A DNA stretch of 64,000 nt from Variovorax sp. OV329 (GTDB taxonomy: Bacteria; Pseudomonadota; Gammaproteobacteria; Burkholderiales; Burkholderiaceae_C): assembly GCF_900114785.1 (NCBI RefSeq), contig NZ_FOUG01000022.1, forward strand, positions 1-64,000. The letters run 5' to 3'. Position 1 is the stretch's first letter, and the number at the start of each line of letters is the position of its first letter. Made by a program: the position numbers and the translations under genes. Positions 59,601 through 64,000 of the stretch are shown one piece after another. Under the pieces are notes generated by a model, which was not told the DNA's origin, ran no database searches, and worked only from the letters and a program-made list of their open reading frames with translations.

Positions 59601-59649
59601 GCAGGACGGTACCGGCTGGCTGGAGATGGCTCGCGGGCTCGATGCGCAT
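56605..59649 (-). CDS. YdiJ-type FAD-linked oxidase fused to Fe-S/cysteine-rich domain
   Basis: 1014 residues. An FAD-binding PCMH domain (about 45-275: VPVLARGGGTSQCGQTTGAA, VEPGIVLDHLNAQLKPHGL) and FAD-oxidase C-terminal domain (about 310-560: EHGDGLCRGEWIEW) precede a ferredoxin region (CNNNGHCRKFDAGTMCPSYR, CVGCKGCKRDCPTGVDMARM) and a CCG-type domain (GGHHCCGRTYL, LLHGHCHQKAF, ESSCCGMAGSFGYE). This is the D-2-hydroxyglutarate/D-lactate dehydrogenase-like architecture of YdiJ. It passes electrons from a D-2-hydroxyacid to the respiratory chain. The GntR gene ends 11 bases before its start, so they form one unit. Confidence 0.93.
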   Translation of the reverse strand: MRIEPASHLQPAGTVLPPNDTCEALARRLAAETQGEVLFDAASRGRYATDASIYQIMPVGVLVPRTERDIATAIDVARDLKVPVLARGGGTSQCGQTTGAALVIDNSKHFRSVLDLDLERRTVTVEPGIVLDHLNAQLKPHGLWYPVDVSTSAQATLGGMAGNNSCGSRSIAYGNMVHNVAGASAWLSDGELVDFGPVSALSGRASDIAQHVQQLALQHREQIHSNWPKVMRRVAGYNLDIFDNQSEKPYTADGSVNLAHLLIGAEGTLAYTRSLTLKLSELPRAKVLGIVNFPSFHAAMDSAQHIVKLGPTAVELVDRTMIELSLANPAFRPTVETALVGRPAAILLVEFSGGDKASLLPRLKDLVELMGELGLPGSVVEMQDDAPQKNLWEVRKAGLNIMMSLKGDGKPVSFIEDCAVPLEHLAEYTDGLTEVFAKYGSRGTWYAHASVGTLHVRPILDMRADGAAKMRAIAEEASALVRKYKGAFSGEHGDGLCRGEWIEWQFGPALNEAFRSIKNKLDPINLFNPGKIIDPPKMDDASLFRFAPETAPRPYRRIPLTPVLDWSAWNVQADPVTEVTTAPGTGGDLTGGFAKAVEMCNNNGHCRKFDAGTMCPSYRVTRDEQHLTRGRANTLRLAISGQLGPDAFTSEAMHETMDLCVGCKGCKRDCPTGVDMARMKIEFLSHYKKKHGHTLKDRLVARLPDYARAASRVPWLLNLRNTVPGARWLGEKVLGLSAKRSLPEWRSDTFWRAGDASLFASRDQAIAAAKEGQKVAVLFVDTFNGNFESENALAAARVLRAAGYLLHTVQKDGGHHCCGRTYLASGMVEEAKARAGALIDALLPLAQAGIAVVGLEPSCLLTLRDEALVMGLGEKAQTVAGQALLFEEFIAREAKAGRFQLELKPTAQPILLHGHCHQKAFGAVSPILDVLRMIPGAKPELIESSCCGMAGSFGYEASHYQVSMQMAEASLLPAVRKRPDAIVVADGTSCRHQIADGAQREAIHVARLLAAQLA

Positions 59650-59660
59650 GGGGTCAGGCT

Positions 59661-60356
59661 TCAGGTCTTGGCCGCGTTGGACCGTGGATAGATTTCACCG
59701 GCGCGCAGCAACTCCAGCACCGTGTCGCGCTTGCGGTTCAGGTGCTCGATCAGCACCTGGCGCATCGCGACGGGGTCGTGCGCAGCGAGCGCCTCGATCA
59801 TCCGGCCGTGCTCCGCGACCGCGCTCGCCCACTTGGCTTCGTTCTGGTTGGTGCGAAAGCGCAGCGACTGCACGCGCGCGTTGATGGACCGGTAGGTGCT
59901 CGTCAGCACCGGGTTGCCGGCCGCGTCGTTGATCGCCGCATGGATGCGCGCGTTGATGCGGTAGTAGCCCGAGAGGTCGCGCCGCGAGAAGCAGGCCAAC
60001 ATCTCGTAGTGCAGCGCACGCAGCTCGGCCAGCTCCTCGTCGGAGATGCGCTGCGCCGCCAATTCGCCCGACAGGGCTTCGAGCGCCGAGAGCAATTCGA
60101 AGGTGTTGATCACGTCGGCCTCAGTCAGCTTGACCGCCACTGCGCCGCGATTGGGCAGCAGGTCCACCAGGCCCTCCGCCGCCAGCAGCTTGATGGCCTC
60201 GCGCAGCGGCGTGCGCGAGACGCGCAACTGCTCGCACAGCTCGCGCTCGTTGAGCTTGGCGCCGGGGGCGATGTGGCCCTCGATGAGCATCGTCCGCAGC
60301 CGCGACGCCACCTGGTCATGCAGCGCGAGACGCGAGATTTCGATCACTTCCGCCAT
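59661..60356 (-). CDS. GntR-family regulator, FCD subfamily
   Basis: 231 residues from ATG 60356; an upstream ATG (60401) would run through the operator. Winged helix at 5-75 (RLALHDQVASRLRTMLIEGH, LNERELCEQLRVSRTPLREA, IKLLAAEGLVDLLPNRGAV), FCD domain at 85-215 with NARIHAAINDAAGN and EHGRMIEALAAHD. It is divergent from the aminotransferase operon and upstream of the YdiJ-like gene, placing it between both halves of the module. Two copies of TTTTGAATGCAA flank it. Confidence 0.92.
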   Translation of the reverse strand: MAEVIEISRLALHDQVASRLRTMLIEGHIAPGAKLNERELCEQLRVSRTPLREAIKLLAAEGLVDLLPNRGAVAVKLTEADVINTFELLSALEALSGELAAQRISDEELAELRALHYEMLACFSRRDLSGYYRINARIHAAINDAAGNPVLTSTYRSINARVQSLRFRTNQNEAKWASAVAEHGRMIEALAAHDPVAMRQVLIEHLNRKRDTVLELLRAGEIYPRSNAAKT

Positions 60357-60372
60357 GGTTTTCTTCCTTCGG

Positions 60373-60458
60373 TTGCATTTTGAATGCAATTTCCCGGGCA
60401 CTCAATCCCTAGATCTAGGGGATAACCATCAGATCGTTTTGTGTTTTGAATGCAAAAC
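60373..60458. promoter_or_regulatory. Paired candidate GntR operators (TTTTGAATGCAA)
   Basis: TTGCATT-TTG-AATGCAA at 60373-60389 is a perfect seven-base inverted repeat. GTTTTGAATGCAAAAC at 60443-60458 has GTTTT/AAAAC arms. Both contain TTTTGAATGCAA (60378-60389 and 60444-60455), 66 bases apart, one near each divergent start (60356 and 60480). Two sites one to six helical turns apart suit FCD dimers and possible looping. Confidence 0.6.
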
Positions 60459-60479
60459 TGGCGCCGAAAGGACGGCCCC

Positions 60480-61721
60480 ATGCTTCAACTCGATTCCCAC
60501 CCCACCGGCAGGCACTTCCTGCAGATCCCCGGCCCGAGCCCGGTGCCCGACCGCATCCTGCGCGCCATGAGCCTGCCCACCATCGACCATCGGGGGCCCG
60601 AGTTCGGCGTGCTCGGCCGCCAGGTGCTGAGCGGCATCAGGCAGGTCTTCAAGACGCAGCACCCGGTCATCATCTATCCGGCTTCGGGCACCGGCGCGTG
60701 GGAAGCGGCGCTGTCGAACACGCTGAGCCCCGGCGACCACGTGCTCATGTACGAGACCGGCCACTTCGCCTCGCTCTGGCAGAAGATGGCCACGCGGCTG
60801 GGCATCTCGACCGAGTTCCTGGCCTTCAATGGCTCCGACGAACATCTTCCGCAGGCGCCCGGATGGCGCCGCGGCGTGCAGGCGGACCTGATCGAGGCGC
60901 GCCTGCGCAAGGACAGCGAGAAGAAGATCAAGGCCGTGTGCGTGGTGCACAACGAGACCTCGACCGGCGTCACCTCCGACATTGCCTCGGTGCGCCGCGC
61001 CATCGATGCCGCCGGCCACCCCGCGCTGCTGATGGTCGACAGCATCTCCGGCCTCGCCAGCGCGGACTTCCGGCATGACGAATGGGGCGTGGACGTCACC
61101 ATCAGCGGCTCGCAGAAGGGCCTGATGCTGCCGCCGGGCATCAGCTTCAACGCCATCTCGCCGCGTGCGCTCGAAGCGATGAAGAGCGCGAAGCTGCCGC
61201 GCTCCTTCTGGGCCTGGGACGAGATCGTCGAGATGAACAAGGACGGCTACTGGCCCTACACGCCCAACACCAACCTGCTCTACGGCCTCTCGGAGGCGCT
61301 GGACATGATCCTCGGCGAAGGCCTGGACAAGGTGTTCGCCCGCCACCAGCGCTGGGGTGCCGGCGTGCGCGCCGCGGTCAACGCATGGGGCCTGCCGATC
61401 CAGTGCGCCGACCCGGCCGTGTACTCCCCGGTGCTTACCGGCGTGATCACGCCCGAAGGCGTCGATGCGGACGCGGTGCGCCGCCTGATCCACCAGCGCT
61501 TCGACCTGTCCCTGGGCACGGGGCTGGGCAAGCTCAAGGGCCGCATGTTCCGCATGGGGCACCTGGGCGACAGCAACGACCTGACGCTCGTCGCCATGGT
61601 CGCCGGCGTCGAGATGGGGCTGAAGCTCTCCGGCGTGAAGCTCGCCGGCAGCGGCGTGCAGGCCACGATGGATTACTTCGCCGGCCATGCGGCGCCGGCC
61701 GCCCTGCAGAAGGCGGCCTGA
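60480..61721 (+). CDS. Serine-glyoxylate aminotransferase-like class V aminotransferase
   Basis: 413 residues from ATG 60480. The N-terminus HFLQIPGPSPVPDRILRAMS with TIDHRGPEF and VIIYPASGTGAWEAALSNTL is that of SgaA. The PLP-Lys is in ISGSQKGLMLPPG (about residue 215). Later PYTPNTNLLYGLSEALDMIL and GTGLGKLKGRMFRMGHLGD complete the match. It would turn serine and glyoxylate into hydroxypyruvate and glycine, as in the serine cycle. Close relatives (PucG type) use ureidoglycine. The next genes are a Bug receptor (36 bases) and a hydratase. Confidence 0.9.
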   Translation: MLQLDSHPTGRHFLQIPGPSPVPDRILRAMSLPTIDHRGPEFGVLGRQVLSGIRQVFKTQHPVIIYPASGTGAWEAALSNTLSPGDHVLMYETGHFASLWQKMATRLGISTEFLAFNGSDEHLPQAPGWRRGVQADLIEARLRKDSEKKIKAVCVVHNETSTGVTSDIASVRRAIDAAGHPALLMVDSISGLASADFRHDEWGVDVTISGSQKGLMLPPGISFNAISPRALEAMKSAKLPRSFWAWDEIVEMNKDGYWPYTPNTNLLYGLSEALDMILGEGLDKVFARHQRWGAGVRAAVNAWGLPIQCADPAVYSPVLTGVITPEGVDADAVRRLIHQRFDLSLGTGLGKLKGRMFRMGHLGDSNDLTLVAMVAGVEMGLKLSGVKLAGSGVQATMDYFAGHAAPAALQKAA

Positions 61722-61756
61722 GGGTTCACGCGTTCGATCATAAAAACGGAGACAAC

Positions 61757-62737
61757 ATGCAACGACGTTCCTTCATCCAGGCCGCAGGCGTTGCCGCGGC
61801 GGCCACCCTGGGCGTGCCCCAGGTGTTCGCGCAGGACTGGCCCTCGGGGCCGGTGCGCATCGTGGTCGGCTTTCCGCCAGGGGGCGGCACGGATGCGCTG
61901 GCCCGGGTGGTCGCGCAGAAGTTGACGGAGATGTGGAACAAGCCGGTCATCGTCGAGAACAAGGGCGGCGTGGCCGGCGTGCTGGCGGCCGAGTACGTGG
62001 CGACGCAGCCCAGCGACGGCAGCACGCTGCTGATGGCGCACATCAACAGCCACGCCCTGGCGCCCAGCCTGCAGCCCAAGCTGCGCTACAACGTGGAACG
62101 CGACTTCGTGCCCATCGTGCTGGTCGGCGTCACGCCCAACCTGCTGATCGCCAGCCCCACGCAGAAGGCCGTGACGGTGAAGGACATCACGGCCCTGTGC
62201 ACCGCCGAGCCAGGCAAGGTGAGCTTCGGCTCGGCCGGCGCGGGCTCCGCCCAGCACCTGGCGCTGGAGATGTACAAGCTGCAGGCCAAGGTGGACGCGA
62301 TGCACGTGCCGTACAAGGGCAGCGGTCCCCTGCTGGCCGACCTGATGGGCAGCCAGATTCAGTACAGCTTCGAGACGATGACGGCCGCCACGCCGCACGT
62401 GAAGAGCGGCAAGGTGATCGGCGTCGCGCAGACGCGGCTCAAGCGTGCCAAGGGGCATCCGGGCATCCCGACCATGCAGGAGCAAGGCTTCGAAGGCTTC
62501 GAAGCCACCACCTGGTACGGGCTCGCCGGCCCCGGCAAGCTGCCGGCCAGCGTCGCCGACAAGATCAACCGCGATGTCAACACCGTGCTGGCCATGCCCG
62601 ACGTGCAGGAGAAGCTCGACAACTACGGCGCCGAGGACGGTGGCGGCTCGCGCGAGAAGTTCGCCAGGTTCATCTCGAGCGAGATCGAGAAGTGGGGCCG
62701 CGTCGTCAAGGACGGCAACGTGAAGGTGGACGCATGA
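61757..62737 (+). CDS. Bug-family (TctC-like) receptor
   Basis: 326 residues from ATG 61757 behind ACGGAGACAAC. Tat-like or Sec signal (QRRSFIQAAGVAAAATLGVP, cleavage after VFAQ). Bug motifs: PVRIVVGFPPGGGTDALAR, VIVENKGGVAGVLAAEY, VSFGSAGAGSAQHLALEM and AMHVPYKGSGPLLADLM. The lid loop uses ENKGG where others have DNKPGAGG. It is the middle gene between the aminotransferase and the hydratase. Confidence 0.93.
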   Translation: MQRRSFIQAAGVAAAATLGVPQVFAQDWPSGPVRIVVGFPPGGGTDALARVVAQKLTEMWNKPVIVENKGGVAGVLAAEYVATQPSDGSTLLMAHINSHALAPSLQPKLRYNVERDFVPIVLVGVTPNLLIASPTQKAVTVKDITALCTAEPGKVSFGSAGAGSAQHLALEMYKLQAKVDAMHVPYKGSGPLLADLMGSQIQYSFETMTAATPHVKSGKVIGVAQTRLKRAKGHPGIPTMQEQGFEGFEATTWYGLAGPGKLPASVADKINRDVNTVLAMPDVQEKLDNYGAEDGGGSREKFARFISSEIEKWGRVVKDGNVKVDA

Positions 62738-63489
62738 CCGACCTGGCGAGCACCCTGGCCTCGGCCTGGCGCGAGGGCCGCACCCTGGATGCCGCGCCGT
62801 GGCAGGACGGTATTGCCGACGCGGCGCAGGCATACGACGCGCAGGACCGCCTGGCGCAGGCGATGGGCTGGTTCGGCACGGCCGTCCCCGGCCACTGGAA
62901 GTCCGGCGGCCCCTCGCGCGAGGCGGTGCTGACGCATGCACCCCTGCCGCCGTCGGGCGTGCGCGCCAGCGTAGCGGACTACAGCGACATGCATTTCCAC
63001 CGTCCCGGCATCGAATCCGAGATTGCGCTGCGCCTGGGATCCGCCGTGACACCCGAAGCCGCCGCGGCGCTCACGCCGGAAGGTGCGGCAGCCCTGGTCG
63101 ATGCGATGACCGTCTCGATCGAGATCGTCGACTCGCGCTGGGAGGACCCGGCCAATGCCTCTGCTCTGCTGCGCCTGGCCGACCTGCAATCGCACGGTGC
63201 GCTGGTCCTGGGCGCCTGGGTGCCTTACGCCCCGCGCGACTGGGCGGCGCAGACCTGCGAGACGCGCATCGGCGCCCATGCACCCGATCTGCGCCAGGGC
63301 GCGCACTCGCTGGGCGACCCGGCGTGGCTGCTGCCGACCTGGCTGCGGCATGCGACTCGCCACGGCGCCACCGTGCCCGCCGGCACCGTCGTCACCACCG
63401 GCTCGTGGGTCGGCGTGCTGCCGATCCGCAAGGGCGAGACGGTGGCGGTCGAGTTCCCGGGCATCGGGCGGGCCGAAGCACGTCTTTGA
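62734..63489 (+). CDS. Fumarylacetoacetate-hydrolase/MhpD-like hydratase
   Basis: 251 residues; ATG 62734 overlaps the Bug stop by four bases. The family metal ligands are seen in GIESEIALRLG (about residue 88). SIEIVDSRWEDPANAS (about residue 130) and TGSWVGVLPIRKGETV (about residue 225) are typical of 2-keto-4-pentenoate hydratase-like MhpD proteins. The reaction is hydration or decarboxylation of a 2-keto enoate. Last gene of the operon. Substrate not known, but a link to the Bug ligand is likely. Confidence 0.85.
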   Translation: MTDLASTLASAWREGRTLDAAPWQDGIADAAQAYDAQDRLAQAMGWFGTAVPGHWKSGGPSREAVLTHAPLPPSGVRASVADYSDMHFHRPGIESEIALRLGSAVTPEAAAALTPEGAAALVDAMTVSIEIVDSRWEDPANASALLRLADLQSHGALVLGAWVPYAPRDWAAQTCETRIGAHAPDLRQGAHSLGDPAWLLPTWLRHATRHGATVPAGTVVTTGSWVGVLPIRKGETVAVEFPGIGRAEARL

Positions 63490-63498
63490 GCGCCAGCC

Positions 63499-64000
63499 TC
63501 AGGCTGCGTACAAGGTGATCAGGAAGAGCGTGAAGCGGTAGCCCAGCACGATGAGGCCCACTGCCACGGCCAGGACAGCGGCCTGCACCACCCGCGCGAC
63601 GCCCTTGGCCTGATAGACCGTCCCGATGGCCGCGTACAGGTAGATCGCGCAGGCGGCAAGGTTCGCGACGCTGAGCACGTTGTCGACCAGGGGCGTGTTG
63701 AGGTCCCCGATTCCCGACCACTCGCACACCTTGGCCGCCAGCAGGGCCAGGCAGAACACCAGCAGCAGGAAGGTGTAGAGGTGCAGGGAAAAGACGACGT
63801 GGAGCATGAAGGGCCGGCGCCTGCGGAAGAACATCAAGGGCAGCAGCGCAGCGAAGGGAACGGTCATCAGCACGATGAGCGACTTGGCGTGCAGGACGAC
63901 CGCGCGATCGAAGACCGGCGCGAAGGTCTCCAGCGGTGTCCCGGTCTCCTCCAGCCGCCTTGCCAGCAGCGATTGAGCCAGTTCGCTCCAGTCCTGCTGG
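63499..64000 (-). CDS. DUF3667-like membrane protein, 5' end beyond the window
   Basis: The frame is open from 63499 to the window edge; its start lies to the right. The visible part begins QQDWSELAQSLLARRLEETG, passes FDRAVVLHAKSLIVLMTVPF and RRRRPFMLHVVFSLHLYTFL, and holds four hydrophobic helices ending TLFLITLYAA. The HAK-[SW]-L...P...L and HVVFSLHLYTFL blocks are those of DUF3667/YppF-like membrane proteins with zinc-ribbon N-termini. It is convergent with the hydratase gene (nine bases between stops). Confidence 0.75.
   Translation of the reverse strand, partial: QQDWSELAQSLLARRLEETGTPLETFAPVFDRAVVLHAKSLIVLMTVPFAALLPLMFFRRRRPFMLHVVFSLHLYTFLLLVFCLALLAAKVCEWSGIGDLNTPLVDNVLSVANLAACAIYLYAAIGTVYQAKGVARVVQAAVLAVAVGLIVLGYRFTLFLITLYAA

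Noticed and set aside
1..64000. CRISPR array, prophage, tRNA/rRNA genes or integrase
   Set aside because: No regularly spaced repeats, phage structural genes, cloverleaf sequences or integrase were found on either strand.

Overview
The window is a GC-rich (about two thirds G+C by eye), densely packed chromosomal segment of a Burkholderiales bacterium. The best fit is Comamonadaceae, Variovorax-like. The reasons are five Bug-type (TctC-like) periplasmic receptors, many small catabolic operons each with its own regulator, long antisense open frames typical of such GC-rich DNA, and the family make-up. No rRNA, tRNA, CRISPR array, prophage or replication origin is visible. No gene-free gap exceeds 300 bases. 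Genus assignment is inference.

Layout. 1-95 is the terminal end of an IS21-type element that cuts off a small secreted-protein gene. 423-3858 holds a tandem-repeat secreted protein and a CadC-like membrane transcription factor coupled to an alpha/beta-hydrolase-fold protein that has lost its catalytic residues. 3994-10309 is a MarR-controlled operon: a Bug receptor, a three-subunit molybdenum hydroxylase (Mo, FAD, 2Fe-2S) and a CoxG-like protein. 11013-14827 is a LysR-controlled AtuA-like operon whose Bug gene carries a one-base frameshift. 14814-19426 encodes an ABC exporter, a NUDIX protein with a degenerate metallo-beta-lactamase domain, and a type-2 glycerate kinase.

19468-37985 is the functional core, a purine salvage and degradation island: 8-oxoguanine deaminase, membrane urate hydroxylase PuuD, XdhC, 5-hydroxyisourate hydrolase, allantoinase PuuE, a fused OHCU decarboxylase / allantoate amidohydrolase, an M20 amidohydrolase, an NCS1 permease (frameshifted), an allantoin/hydantoin racemase, an NCS2 urate/xanthine permease and a BMP-type binding lipoprotein. 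Two paralogous GntR/FCD regulators lie inside it. The palindrome TGTATACA occurs upstream of four of its transcription units, which suggests one regulon. Read together, the genes import purine or ureide, convert 8-oxoguanine to urate, allantoin and allantoate, and the glycerate kinase could drain glyoxylate carbon.

37987-49323 is mixed: a five-gene operon with 3-methyladenine glycosylase I, an aldo/keto reductase, a DapA-family/GntR/Bug module, a frameshifted DUF4239 gene, an ArsR-SRPBCC-GFA set, a large membrane protein of unknown role, and a GNAT plus XRE-cupin pair. 49373-54175 is an IclR-controlled operon: an aconitase-type large and small subunit, a PEP-mutase/isocitrate-lyase-family lyase and a Bug receptor, plausibly for a methylated malate-type acid. 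54289-56476 is a decay zone with vapB plus a broken vapC, a serine hydrolase, a deleted membrane-protein gene and a stray small helical domain. 56605-63489 is a GntR-controlled 2-hydroxyacid/glyoxylate module: YdiJ-like dehydrogenase, serine-glyoxylate aminotransferase, Bug receptor and an FAH/MhpD-like hydratase. A partial DUF3667-like membrane protein runs off the right edge.

Three genes (11013-11982, 32188-33689, 44090-44852) are each broken by a single base at a G/C run and can be read through by changing one base. They may be true pseudogenes or sequence errors, and raw reads would decide.
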